Origin: Neonectria sp. B-13
Lineage: Eukaryota > Ascomycota > Sordariomycetes > Hypocreales > Nectriaceae
Direction: 5' to 3'
Assembly: GCA_002682825.1 (NCBI GenBank)
Contig: NOKP01000063.1
Span: 149,348 to 190,638, forward strand
Length of the DNA: 41,291 nucleotides
Shown piece by piece: positions 18,132 through 29,874 of the stretch. Numbering within the stretch: the first letter of the stretch is position 1; every line of letters begins with the position of its first letter. The notes beneath the pieces are model-generated. The model did not search any database, was not told the origin of the DNA, and saw only the letters and a list, made by a program, of their open reading frames with translations. Both the position numbers and the translations under genes were made by a program.

Positions 18132-19321
18132 ATCCATCATCAGACTATTCAATAGAATAAGAGAACTTATCTAACAATGGATAGAAATGTATTTTGCCCC
18201 TATATAAGAAATATATAACTATTATATTATAAGATACACTCCTCTATACAATACTAAGAAGTCAAGGTAAAGTAGGCACTATACTATTCAGGCAAGAAGT
18301 AGTATAGTTAAAACATAGATAGCATTAACTTAGGGCAGGCAGGAAGAGCTTTTATAACTACCTTCTGTTTATATTATTGCCTATATAGACATAGATTCAT
18401 ACTAGGCAAGGGTCTTCTAGTCTGCTTAGTAGCTTAGATATATAGTATAACTAATCTAAAATGTTAGCCCTAAGGGAGATTAGTTATAACTTAAACCCCT
18501 TATGTATTAGCTTACCTTATAAGCATCTATTATCTTTGCCTCTAGGTAAAACCTAGCTAATGCTTTTTAAGGCTATCTTATAAATAATACATTCAAAATT
18601 CTATATATCCTTTTATACTAGTAGATAAAAGTAAACTATAAAGTATAAGTTAAGTAGTAGTAGTAAGCTGTACTAAGATAGAAGGTTATAGTATGAGTTA
18701 TAATAACCTAAAAGATAATGTAAAGCTATGAAAATAGATAGTAGAGATAACAATAAGCAATTATAAGACAATAGTTTCTAGGAGATAGATTCTATCTATT
18801 AGCAAGCAAGGCTATACTTACTTACAATAGTAAAGATGCCTATTAATACTCTTATATCTACCTAAGAATTAGCAAGAATCATTAACTAGACTATTAACAT
18901 ATTATAAATCTCTATTAGACCTTTTAATAAGGCAATCTTATATAGTAAATAGAGAAGAACTATCTTATTATATTATATAGCTTATAGACTATTCACAATA
19001 TAACCTAGCACCTAGAGTTAAAACAATAATAAAAGGACTCTATAGTTATTACTACTAGGGATATGGAATCGTTTAAGGATTGGTTGTATATTAACAATGA
19101 AAAGCTAGAGGTCATTGCTGGACAGTATTGAATAGTAGTACTATAGGAATATATTAAATGAACCAATTCTCCCTAGAAGGAGCTCTAGTGGATTTGCAAG
19201 TTCTATGATCAAGGTCAGGATATATGAGTCTATGATAATATGGAACGCTAGCAGTAGCTAATATGCCCTTAGATGCACTCCCTCCCACTCTGAGCATTCA
19301 GTTACGGGTGAACTGGCGAGA
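18132..19321. other. AT-rich RIP-degraded DNA, unidentified
   Basis: TA-rich throughout. A plus-strand frame around 18730-19130 reads protein-like between stops that fit former Gln/Trp codons (for example KMPINTLIST, RRTILLYYIAYRLFTI), so a dead transposon gene is likely, but I cannot name it. From about 19240 the composition becomes more balanced as module B is approached. The mirror copy is 21971-23160. Confidence 0.45.
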
Positions 19322-19497
19322 CCTACTCAAGCATGTACGGCAGAAGTGCGCCGCACTTCCCTTTTTCAACCAATCACCATCCTTAGATCTCTACCCCTGG
19401 TCTTAGCCTAGGAAACACACTATACTTCTACTTCTAGCATGTTTACCTTGAACGTGAAACGTGCTGTACTTCTCTTTCAGAGGGCTGCTATCCTTGT
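19322..19497. repeat. Palindrome module B (three GAAGTGCG-type palindromes)
   Basis: CCTACTCAA at 19322-19330, then GAAGTGCGCCGCACTTC (19343-19359, perfect around a central C). Two copies follow, with C-to-T/G-to-A damage, at 19412-19428 and 19456-19472. Centres are 19351, 19420 and 19464: spacings 69 and 44, against 69 and 48 in module A. CCAATCAC..CTTAGATCTCTACCCCTG lies between the first two as in module C, and ATCCTTGT follows the third as in module A. It lies in RIP-degraded surroundings and is itself partly mutated. Confidence 0.75.
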
Positions 19498-20187
19498 AGA
19501 GCTCCTTTTAATCAACAGCTTCCCTACCCCCTTAGGGCATATAGATCAAAGAGAACTCATTATACTACTACTCTATAACAATTAGACAGGAAACATTATT
19601 ATAACTTAAGTATGTCTAATTTTACATCTTTAGTAGAAGGTATAGCTATACTATTATAGAGTTATACTTAGAAACTCAATAGGCTTAGTTTAGTCTATAA
19701 CTAGCTAAAGCCTATTATTATCTATAAAGAATGCTATTTTACTATTTACCCTAAGTATATACTATAATACCTAGGTAATAAGTATAATATAAGTAAATAT
19801 ACTTACTATAGTGTTATAGCCCAGGTTGAGACTAAGCAGTTATAACCAGTAGAACCATAATGTACCTACTTTTTACAATATCCATATTCCTAAACTTACC
19901 CTAACTATATAAGCTAGACCATCTAGCTCACTCTATTACAATAAGCTATAATAATAGACTTACTATTACTCAGTAAGCTTATACAATCACTATAGTATAT
20001 AACTACATTCACTTAGCACATTAGACAAGAGCCTTAAGCTCCTTAGCTATTAATACTCCTACTTGGTTATATAATAACTTACTATTGCATATTACTATTA
20101 TAACCTATATTGCTTACTATAATGTCCTAATCTACTTGATCATTAAACCATATGCCTTAGACCTACCTTAGACCTCTAGGTTATTAG
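19498..20187. other. AT-rich RIP-degraded DNA next to the axis repeat
   Basis: Very TA-rich. A plus-strand frame with many stops can be followed from about 19850 to 20180 (for example KLDHLAHSITISYNNRLTIT), probably a retrotransposon or DNA-transposon coding remnant that I cannot assign. The mirror copy is 21105-21794. Confidence 0.4.
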
Positions 20188-20496
20188 AGGTGGTTCTAGG
20201 GTTAGGGTTGGGACTGTGTGTTATAGGACTTAGTGCAATTCCAAGCAGGCAGTAAAAACAGAGAGAAAAATACAGAGAAATATAATAATACTAATGTATA
20301 AGGTAAAATAGATATTAATTAATAAAGATAAGCATAATGAATACACTCCTATAGAGTATATAATCTTTTAATATTATAAATAGATAGTATTATATATTAA
20401 AGTCATTTTATTATAGTTCAATCATAGAATAATAGTCTATACATTAAAAAGAATACATTTAGCACTTCTATTAGTAATACTAATATAGACTAATAG
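20188..20496. repeat. RIP-mutated ~314-bp repeat unit at the left contig end
   Basis: It begins at AGAGGTGGTTCTAGGG and runs into the gap. The right contig shows that a second, less mutated unit follows directly. It could be an LTR pair, a solo LTR next to a satellite, or a short tandem array; TG..CA ends are not clear. The telomere-like TTAGGGTTGGG near 20200 is a RIP product, because the less mutated copy reads GGTCAGGGTCAGG there. Confidence 0.7.
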
Positions 20497-20596
20497 NNNN
20501 NNNNNNNNNNNNNNNNNNNNNNNNNNNNNNNNNNNNNNNNNNNNNNNNNNNNNNNNNNNNNNNNNNNNNNNNNNNNNNNNNNNNNNNNNNNNNNNN
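20497..20596. other. Assembly gap of 100 N
   Basis: Exactly 100 N, the conventional placeholder for a scaffold gap of unknown size. It does not sit on the symmetry axis (20646) but 50 bp to its left on average, because the right contig extends 199 bp further into the central repeat than the left one. Confidence 0.99.
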
Positions 20597-20795
20597 CCAT
20601 AATATTAAAAGTTCATTTACTCTATGGGAGTGTGTTCATTACGCTTGTCTCTATCGATTGATGTCTATTTTACCTTATGCATCAGTGTTGTCGTATTTCT
20701 GTGCATTTTTCTCTCTGTTTTCGCTGCCCGCTTGGAATTGCACTAAGTCCCACGACACACAGTCCTGACCCTGACCCTAGAACCACCTCCGATTT
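20597..20795. repeat. Unpaired central spacer: less mutated copy of the ~314-bp repeat
   Basis: These 199 bp have no partner on the left arm. Bases 20597-20790 align with 20911-21104 on the same strand. Of about thirty-odd differences all but roughly five are C here to T there or G here to A there. That is the two-strand transition signature of RIP, and this copy is the less mutated one. The pair form a direct tandem repeat with a period near 314 bp. No reading frame is evident. Confidence 0.85.
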
Positions 20796-21104
20796 CTATT
20801 AGTCTATATTAGTATTACTAATAGAAGTGCTAAATGTATTCTTTTTAATGTATAGACTATTATTCTATGATTGAACTATAATAAAATGACTTTAATATAT
20901 AATACTATCTATTTATAATATTAAAAGATTATATACTCTATAGGAGTGTATTCATTATGCTTATCTTTATTAATTAATATCTATTTTACCTTATACATTA
21001 GTATTATTATATTTCTCTGTATTTTTCTCTCTGTTTTTACTGCCTGCTTGGAATTGCACTAAGTCCTATAACACACAGTCCCAACCCTAACCCTAGAACC
21101 ACCT
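20796..21104. repeat. RIP-mutated ~314-bp repeat unit, right copy
   Basis: Mirror of 20188-20496. It lies directly beside the less mutated unit in 20597-20790 and gives the clearest RIP comparison in the window. Confidence 0.7.
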
Positions 21105-21794
21105 CTAATAACCTAGAGGTCTAAGGTAGGTCTAAGGCATATGGTTTAATGATCAAGTAGATTAGGACATTATAGTAAGCAATATAGGTTATAATAGTAA
21201 TATGCAATAGTAAGTTATTATATAACCAAGTAGGAGTATTAATAGCTAAGGAGCTTAAGGCTCTTGTCTAATGTGCTAAGTGAATGTAGTTATATACTAT
21301 AGTGATTGTATAAGCTTACTGAGTAATAGTAAGTCTATTATTATAGCTTATTGTAATAGAGTGAGCTAGATGGTCTAGCTTATATAGTTAGGGTAAGTTT
21401 AGGAATATGGATATTGTAAAAAGTAGGTACATTATGGTTCTACTGGTTATAACTGCTTAGTCTCAACCTGGGCTATAACACTATAGTAAGTATATTTACT
21501 TATATTATACTTATTACCTAGGTATTATAGTATATACTTAGGGTAAATAGTAAAATAGCATTCTTTATAGATAATAATAGGCTTTAGCTAGTTATAGACT
21601 AAACTAAGCCTATTGAGTTTCTAAGTATAACTCTATAATAGTATAGCTATACCTTCTACTAAAGATGTAAAATTAGACATACTTAAGTTATAATAATGTT
21701 TCCTGTCTAATTGTTATAGAGTAGTAGTATAATGAGTTCTCTTTGATCTATATGCCCTAAGGGGGTAGGGAAGCTGTTGATTAAAAGGAGCTCT
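21105..21794. other. AT-rich RIP-degraded DNA next to the axis repeat, right copy
   Basis: Mirror of 19498-20187. No intact gene. Confidence 0.4.
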
Positions 21795-21970
21795 ACAAGG
21801 ATAGCAGCCCTCTGAAAGAGAAGTACAGCACGTTTCACGTTCAAGGTAAACATGCTAGAAGTAGAAGTATAGTGTGTTTCCTAGGCTAAGACCAGGGGTA
21901 GAGATCTAAGGATGGTGATTGGTTGAAAAAGGGAAGTGCGGCGCACTTCTGCCGTACATGCTTGAGTAGG
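21795..21970. repeat. Palindrome module B, right copy
   Basis: Mirror of 19322-19497. Palindromes at 21933-21949, 21864-21880 and 21820-21836. Confidence 0.75.
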
Positions 21971-23160
21971 TCTCGCCAGTTCACCCGTAACTGAATGCTC
22001 AGAGTGGGAGGGAGTGCATCTAAGGGCATATTAGCTACTGCTAGCGTTCCATATTATCATAGACTCATATATCCTGACCTTGATCATAGAACTTGCAAAT
22101 CCACTAGAGCTCCTTCTAGGGAGAATTGGTTCATTTAATATATTCCTATAGTACTACTATTCAATACTGTCCAGCAATGACCTCTAGCTTTTCATTGTTA
22201 ATATACAACCAATCCTTAAACGATTCCATATCCCTAGTAGTAATAACTATAGAGTCCTTTTATTATTGTTTTAACTCTAGGTGCTAGGTTATATTGTGAA
22301 TAGTCTATAAGCTATATAATATAATAAGATAGTTCTTCTCTATTTACTATATAAGATTGCCTTATTAAAAGGTCTAATAGAGATTTATAATATGTTAATA
22401 GTCTAGTTAATGATTCTTGCTAATTCTTAGGTAGATATAAGAGTATTAATAGGCATCTTTACTATTGTAAGTAAGTATAGCCTTGCTTGCTAATAGATAG
22501 AATCTATCTCCTAGAAACTATTGTCTTATAATTGCTTATTGTTATCTCTACTATCTATTTTCATAGCTTTACATTATCTTTTAGGTTATTATAACTCATA
22601 CTATAACCTTCTATCTTAGTACAGCTTACTACTACTACTTAACTTATACTTTATAGTTTACTTTTATCTACTAGTATAAAAGGATATATAGAATTTTGAA
22701 TGTATTATTTATAAGATAGCCTTAAAAAGCATTAGCTAGGTTTTACCTAGAGGCAAAGATAATAGATGCTTATAAGGTAAGCTAATACATAAGGGGTTTA
22801 AGTTATAACTAATCTCCCTTAGGGCTAACATTTTAGATTAGTTATACTATATATCTAAGCTACTAAGCAGACTAGAAGACCCTTGCCTAGTATGAATCTA
22901 TGTCTATATAGGCAATAATATAAACAGAAGGTAGTTATAAAAGCTCTTCCTGCCTGCCCTAAGTTAATGCTATCTATGTTTTAACTATACTACTTCTTGC
23001 CTGAATAGTATAGTGCCTACTTTACCTTGACTTCTTAGTATTGTATAGAGGAGTGTATCTTATAATATAATAGTTATATATTTCTTATATAGGGGCAAAA
23101 TACATTTCTATCCATTGTTAGATAAGTTCTCTTATTCTATTGAATAGTCTGATGATGGAT
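21971..23160. other. AT-rich RIP-degraded DNA, right copy
   Basis: Mirror of 18132-19321. Holds the remnant palindrome half near 23092-23101 and a stop-filled frame on the minus strand. Confidence 0.45.
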
Positions 23161-23442
23161 TTTCGCCCCTGGGGGTGAAATCTAGCTTACTAGAAGACTA
23201 CACTATCCCACACTTTCACCCCCAGGGGCGAAAATGGATAGGTGCCCTAATGAATTTGACCTTAGTACATACCTCGCTCATTTTCACCCCCAGGGGCGAA
23301 AATTGGGGGGAGCTCAGACGAGCCTTTGAGACGAACATAGTCCTTCTACCGCTACCCATTTTTACCCCCAGGGGCGAAACTGAGTGGGCAGTGAGGAGTG
23401 CACCAAAGCTTTCACCCCTAGGGGCAAAATTTATGTCAGTAG
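23161..23442. repeat. Palindrome array D, right copy
   Basis: Mirror of 17850-18131. Copies at 23161-23180, 23214-23233, 23282-23301, 23360-23379 and 23410-23429. Confidence 0.8.
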
Positions 23443-23823
23443 ATAGCTCTGATTCTTAGCCCTAACCACAACCCCAAAGACCAGTTTGGCTCTTACAATA
23501 GACTGAAGACTGATCGTTCGGAAGCCACACTTGCTGCAAGCAAAACCGTCATAAACCCGCAGCAGGTTGTGTTCAGGAGAGCCGTCTGCGCGGGAAGTGG
23601 CCTTGTCGGGATCGCGGAGACTAGGTTGGGGTAGGGTTTTGAGGAATCGTGTCAGACCCTTCCTTGCTTCTTCTGGGATGTTGTGTTTGTCCCGGAGGTG
23701 CGTTGTCACCCGTGAACCCTTGACGCATAGAGCATATTCGCATTCGTCTCGGAAGCAGATCAAGACTTGTGCCTCCTGGTCGATAAATAAACCAAGGTTC
23801 GTCAAATAATCTGGGTTTGGCAT
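23431..23823 (-). CDS. OrsD-like C2H2 protein 2, truncated, right copy
   Basis: Mirror of 17469-17861. ATG at 23821-23823, one complete finger and half of the second, ending at array D. Confidence 0.65.
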   Translation of the reverse strand: MPNPDYLTNLGLFIDQEAQVLICFRDECEYALCVKGSRVTTHLRDKHNIPEEARKGLTRFLKTLPQPSLRDPDKATSRADGSPEHNLLRVYDGFACSKCGFRTISLQSIVRAKLVFGVVVRAKNQSYLLT

Positions 23824-24257
23824 TTTGACTGGCTAGTGGGATCGAGGATGGTTGTAGTCTTATGTCTGATTGATCAAAATCAAGATGTGGTAATGTATAG
23901 CTATATCCAATGGAAAAGGAATGACGATGTAGTTGGTAAATACCTGGCTCTGCTCTGAGGACTGAATTAGAGTACCTTAAGTACCTCTGCCTTGCTGTGA
24001 ATAATTTCCCCCTTACTAGGATCCATTAACTGTTATGTTTCATGCGCTATTATTAGAGGAAAAACGTCGGGATTGTGGCATGGTACTAGTAGAAAAAGCA
24101 AGACAACGCACTATAGCGTCGATAGGATAGGTCATACTGTGATAATGGCTTGAGGCTAGCCATCAGAAGACCCTGTTGAGTGCACAGACAAGATTCCTGT
24201 AATTAAACGCAATAAATGTGGGCATAGAGACTTCCTCCGTGCATGGACGAAAAGAGT
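23824..24257 (-). promoter_or_regulatory. Spacer and probable promoter of OrsD-type gene 2, right copy
   Basis: Mirror of 17035-17468. No supported gene. Confidence 0.3.
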
Positions 24258-24349
24258 GTATTTTGACGAAATACCAAGGGATGTGACAGCGTGCACAGGC
24301 CAGTTTGTGTGTATTTTGTCAAAATACAGTGCACCCTTGGTACAGTAGG
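24258..24349. repeat. Palindrome module E, right copy
   Basis: Mirror of 16943-17034. Palindromes at 24311-24327 and 24258-24274. Confidence 0.55.
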
Positions 24350-24359
24350 GAAGTATCTG

Positions 24360-26021
24360 CTATTCTTGGTTGAGCCGCTGTGGATACCGCACGATTCCAA
24401 TCATATCATAAAACGCGTCTATTATGGCACGGCCCTGCAGTGATTTACCTTCGAGGTTCCGCAGTCGGAAACGATCCAACGCTGTCTTCCCCTCATCATC
24501 CTTGACATTCACATCGATTCCCGAAAGATTGTGAGACCGCAGCGACTTTAAGGTTTCCTCTGTGCCAAACATTGCAGCGTAATGAAGGATTGTTTGACCG
24601 GATTTGTTCTTCAGCCTGTAATTTGCACCTTTCTCGAGGAAAAACTGTGTCGCTTCGGGGCATCTTCCAAGGGTGCTCAGAAACAGTGGGCTATCTCCGC
24701 AATCATCTTGCTCGTCGAGCTCCCCACCCAACTCCAGCAGGCGTCTAGCTGAGCCAAGGTGGTTAGTTTTGGCAGCAAAGGCCAAAGCTGTCTGACCGAG
24801 GCATTTGTCCCGGCTCTTGATATTAGCTCCATTCTCATAGAGGATGTCGATTAGAGCACTATCGTCAGTCCAAACGGCATCCATCAAGGTTGTACTGCCC
24901 CAGTCATCGGCGGCTGTGACGTCTGCTTCGTGCTGGATCAACAACTTGATAGCCACAATGTTCCCTGATTTCACGGCTGCATGAATCGGCGTGGCCTTAA
25001 CATTATCTGCAATATTATGGTCAGCGCCATGGCGAAGTAGAGTTTCGATTGTCTTCGCGTCGCCTTCAAGTGCAGCCCACCAAAGAGCTGTGCGTCCTAA
25101 GGCGTCTTTTGTGTTGATGTCTGAGCACGAGCTCCGTAATTCGTCCTTGAGATTGTTATGCATAAGGCCCATCACGATCTTATGTGCGTTTGTAAGTCTC
25201 CAGTCGTCCAATCGGTCACCTCGCGGGAAAAGCTGTTCGAGTTTCCTCAAATACCCTGAACTCTCTTTATCGAGAATGATCATTTCCCATGCACTATCGA
25301 ACGCTGATCTAGTGCATATCAATAACTGCAATACACACTCGATAAGGTGTCTACTTTACCTTTGACTTGTGTCTGAAACATATGGGTCAGCTCCGGCTCT
25401 GATCAATATCTCGCAAATATCAAGTTGACCGAACGATAGAGCCAACTACATAGATAAGTCAGAAGTTGCATTGCGTACATTCCATAGTTGCCATAATTGG
25501 CGACTTACTCCCAATGCAGTAGTCCCAAAGTCACTGTTTTGGTCATTCAATCCGACGCCACTACGGACTATGTCCTTCAGCTGCTCCACGTCCCCATTAT
25601 AGGCTGCTATAAACAGCGGGCATCCCCAAGGAACCACGTGTCTTAATGTCATTTGTAAATGCCAGGAAAATTCCGGACGAGTCATACCCGTGATGAAAGC
25701 GTGGAGATGTCTCCGTGCCAACCAACGCGGGAAGTAATACTGAACGCGAGCCTGGAATCGTTCGGAGCTGCCCAGACAACTGCTTTCTGAGCATTTCAAG
25801 ACACCTAGGGGAGGCCCTGAATATCCGAAGAATAGCGAGCCAAATAGCCACCTAAATGGTGTCGTGATATGCCGAACATCGTGGCACGTACATGAACATG
25901 ACGGTGAACAGGCGGAAAATGCTCTCTGCTCCGTATAGGAGCTACGCGCAAGAGATTGACGGTCGCTTTCCACAACAGACCAGTGCGGCCCGCAACCTAC
26001 AAGACGGAGGTAAGTATATGG
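24360..26021 (-). CDS. Ankyrin-repeat protein, right copy
   Basis: Mirror of 15271-16932. Exons on the minus strand: 25509-26021, 25360-25445 and 24360-25308. The same missing ATG as in the left copy. Confidence 0.7.
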
Positions 26022-26216
26022 TTACCAGATGCTGCAATTGTAACCCACTAGTTTGATGTTTCCGGACTATGCCAAGTTCAAGATATTCCTGCAAGAAATG
26101 AGCACCAAGGTAGTTGAATCTTCGTCGTAGAAGGTACGCACGATAACCACAGAAGCGAAGTTCGTGTCGGTTCTAACTGAATGTGCATGACATTAGCTCC
26201 AGCACCTATAATAAAT

Positions 26217-27450
26217 CTACGAAAAGTCCTCAATGCACACACCTTCTTTCAGCCTCAGATTCTCTACACAATCACGTACACGAAACCTTTGCTCCGTCTG
26301 GTCAAGATACTCATCAGTTGCCGCCTCGATCCTTCCCTGGGCCTTGTATTCCTCAAGACCCACGCTCTGAAGCCCCTGTTGAACGTTGAAGCGGAAATAA
26401 CGCTTCTTATCATAAGCATCTCTCCAACGCGCCACGAACTTGGTCGCAGTTCGATCGGTTTCCGTGGCCAAATTCACCAACGTGTCGGTAAGAAAGTCGA
26501 AAGCACTGTCAGCAATTGGATGTTTTCCCGGGTCGCCAGTTCCGATAGAAATGAAACACTTCACAAGAGGCTTCAGGTCACCTGTGCCGGAGATCCAAAT
26601 GTTTGCAGCCTCGCCTTCCACTTCATCGACTGGATTATTCGCCCCGAGGGCACCATCGACAAATGTCAGAGGACCGATCGAGACGGGGTTGAAGAAGGTC
26701 GTCGCTGCCGATGTCGCCAGTGCAGCCTTCCAGATGGTAGCCCCAATGTCACGCGTTCCGGATGGAGTATAGCTACGAATGCGTCGGACTCCAGCGGTCT
26801 CGGTCGATGTCGCACATACGAAGCTAAGATCTCGTAAGCGTCATGTCATGGGACCTTGGCTATGGCTCACATTTTGCAGCCACGGTTGATGCCATCATTG
26901 AAAAGATCGTCCACCGAATGCCCACTGGCTATGATTACCCTCTTGATGGCATTCTCTAGTTTTGATGTGTCGAACCGTGCATGGGTCCTGCCTCGAAGAC
27001 TAATAGGGAGTCGGCTCGCTTTCTTCTCGAAGATCGATTTCATGAGCTCGATGTATGCCGCGATGCAACTGTCAACGTCCATCTGCAGTCGGCCAAGCAT
27101 GATAGCAATCAGTCTGGGAAGTTAGCCAATGTTATAGAGCAGTTAGTATCACATACCCGCCTGTGCTCGTCCCACCGATGAGATCGAATACTTCGCAAGG
27201 CTTCACGGGAGAAGAGCCAGCCTTTTGATGAGCCTCATCCATCTTATCCATAATGTTCTTCAGGATATAAAGTGTTGAGAGTCCCCGCACACCGCCGCCG
27301 TCTTCTCCTCCGTAAGCACGTGTCATGGAATATTGAGCCTGAGGTGATTGACGGGATGCAAGAAAACATACCAAGAGACAAAAGGCAGAGCCCCTGCCGA
27401 TCAAGCGGGTCGTCTCCTCGATCGCTTCGTGACTGCAAGGCCAAGTCCAT
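26217..27450 (-). CDS. Patatin-like phospholipase, right copy
   Basis: Mirror of 13842-15075. Exons on the minus strand: 27372-27450, 27157-27301, 26871-27113 and 26217-26823. Same 357-residue product with DGGGVRG, GTSTG and DGA motifs. Confidence 0.85.
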
Positions 27451-28266
27451 CTTTGAGTCCTTGATCAGAATCCAGATAACCCTGAGAAGGAGGGGAGAAA
27501 GTCCAGATATGCCAAGTTAAGGAGACGCTTCTAGTTTTGGCATAGCGAAGTTCCTCATGGCACTAGGGTTAGACAAGTAGTTCGAAATCTGCGCGCATAG
27601 ATATGAAGGAGAGATTATGAAAGTGGTAGGGTTTATTAGACCGCGGAAGTGATAGGAGACGCGAAAGATGGGACAAAGCTGACAAGGGAATCCAGTGCAA
27701 ATAATAGATCAAACGGAATTTCGTGAACCTCCAGCACATATAAATAGACGGCCAGATACAAATCCATGAGCTAAACCTAAAGGTAGACTAAAGCAGCCAC
27801 GAAGTCAGCTACCGGAATCATCTGAAGACATGTGATCATTCCTTACGTCCCAGTCCGTTTATTGGGTGTGGTAGAATAAGGCCCTAGTCTTATGATGGTA
27901 AGGGTAAACCTTTGGCGCCAATTAGGTGATTTTCTTACGTAGTGCCACTCATCTAGTAAACCCCCTCTGCCCCAACATGTGGTTCTTCTATATCACCTGA
28001 TTCTCTGTATTTCCGTTGCCGCCATCGTCAATTCCACTTCTCAACGCTCTCGACGGAGTCTATAGGGAAAGCCTAAGTCCGGGAAGGGAGGGGAAAGAGC
28101 CTGGTACTGGACGAAGGGGTTGAGGTAGAGGCGGTGGGACTATGTGGGTGAGTAACACGAAAGGTACATCCAGGCGACTCGACCAGGGTCTGACGGTCTG
28201 TGCGCCAGGGCGGCGATGTAAAAGCGGCACTGGTTTTCCTAGTAAATAGACAGCAGGAAATAGTGA
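27451..28266 (-). promoter_or_regulatory. Upstream region of the patatin gene, right copy
   Basis: Mirror of 13026-13841, with the two short upstream ATG frames at 27569-27598 and 27517-27558 on the minus strand. Confidence 0.4.
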
Positions 28267-28268
28267 TA

Positions 28269-29645
28269 ACGTACTCCACAAGTGGGTCGGTCACCCAAGT
28301 GAGTCGGTCAAAAATCCGTCAACCTCCTCTCTTTGCATCTAATTATCTATTTCTCAACCACAAAACATGTCACAATCAAATAACGAGTCAAATATCATTC
28401 TTGCCCTTTAAGCCTACTGAAATGACCTAAAACTAAGTCTCTAACGTACCATAAGGATCTATGAAGCCCATTATAGTACTCTTCTTGACCAACATAATAG
28501 CAGACCCTTCTAAGGCAATATTATCCCTAAATCACATAAACTATCTAATCTAGAGGAATAGACTCTTATTGAGTATATTCTTAACCTAGATTCATAAGGA
28601 TTTCCTCTGTAACTTTATAGTATAGAAGAAATAGCTAACCAACTACTTACTAACTATAATGTATTACCTATCGGAAAGAACTAGACTTCTAACTTCATTA
28701 GGCAATAACTAGAGCTTATAATATGTTTTAATTACAAATATAATTACTAGAGAGCTAAATGTAAAAATCTAACTCTTATTCATAAGTAGTTCTTACTTAT
28801 AGTAAATATAATTGTAAAATATAGTATTATTCTAGTTAATATCTATAACTTTAATAAGACTAGCTTTATAATAGGTATAATTATAAGTAGAATGGTTATT
28901 ATAGGTATAGAATAGTATAGAAAGCTAAAATCAGTCTAGCCTAGAAACTAGGAATAGGTTATAGTTATTCAGGCTATTAATGTAAAAGGTTAAGCAATCT
29001 AGCTGTTCATTATAGTTATAGGCTAATATTACCTTGCTAGCTAGTATTAAGAAAGCAACCTCCTAGGCGATTAGGCTATTGCTATAACTAAAAATGGCTA
29101 GACTGACAATGAGATAGGTCTTAAGTAGATTAAGTACTTCGATTGGTATACAAAGACCCGATCAAATGGTCACTATTGCCTTCTGATCCTCAATGGGCAC
29201 AAAAGCCACCACTTGACCGACTTTGAGCTATATTACAAGGAAAACAATATCATTACGCTTTATATACTGCCTCATTCCTCTTATCTACTTCAACCTCTTA
29301 ATGTTAGGTGCTTTGGGCTGCTCAAGAAGGCCTACGGTCGGGAAATAGAGCATTTAATCAGATGCTCTATAACCCACATTTTGAAGACCGAGTTCTTTCC
29401 AGCCTTTTATACTGCCTTTCAAGCCGCAATAACAGAAAGCAACATTCGAGGGGGTTTTAGAGGAGCAGGGCTTGTTCCTCTAGACCTGGAAAGTGTACTA
29501 TCCAAGCTTGATATCCAGCTATGGACTCTAACACCTGTCGAGGAGGAAGCTAGCCTTCCTGACCCTTGGGTCTCGAAGACCCCAAAGACCGTCCTTGAGG
29601 CTAGCTCTCAGTCTGAATTTCTCAAAAGACGAGTTGAAAGGCACT
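28269..29645 (+). mobile_element. Second Fot1-like element, truncated, right copy
   Basis: Mirror of 11647-13023. The TIR starts at 28269 with ACGTACTCCACAAGTGGGTC, preceded by TA. Confidence 0.8.
28367..29645 (+). pseudogene. Fot1-like DDE transposase, truncated, right copy
   Basis: Mirror of 11647-12925. ATG at 28367. The lightly mutated part is open from 29213 to 29722, where the last ~25 codons belong to antisense gag. Confidence 0.8.
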
Positions 29646-29845
29646 GTATTGGTGATTTTGTGCATCCGGTGTTTAATGCTAGCAAGGGCAGCCCTATTGG
29701 CTGTACCTACTTAAGGGACTGAGCCAGCCACTTATTGGCAGGGCATCTCTTTCTTCTTTATGAATTTTACCACTGACTTGAGCTGTCTTGATGCTGTCTT
29801 ATTTTCTATTGTAACATGTGCTGCTGCTGCTGTTAACTCTGACAT
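29646..29845 (-). pseudogene. Truncated gag-like start, right copy
   Basis: Mirror of 11447-11646. The ATG complement is at 29843-29845, and the fusion to the Fot1-like copy is at about 29645. Confidence 0.45.
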
Positions 29846-29874
29846 TTTCAACTATCTTTGACTACTGCCAGATT

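Larger units (their letters stand above)
1..20496. repeat. Left arm of giant inverted repeat
   Basis: Position x pairs with 41292-x on the opposite strand. I compared the outermost 30 bases, the AT-rich stretches around 18.2 kb and 20.4 kb, and all reading frames, and found no mismatch. The match includes RIP-degraded non-coding DNA, so selection cannot explain the identity. The two arms are either the same molecule assembled twice or a very recent duplication. The window begins and ends exactly at the outer ends of the repeat, so it may be one whole unplaced scaffold. Confidence 0.97.

Noticed and set aside
20190..20215. Telomere-like TTAGGGTTGGG near the axis
   Set aside because: The less mutated copy of the same repeat reads GGTCAGGGTCAGG, so the TTAGGG look is a product of C-to-T change; two partial units do not make a telomere.
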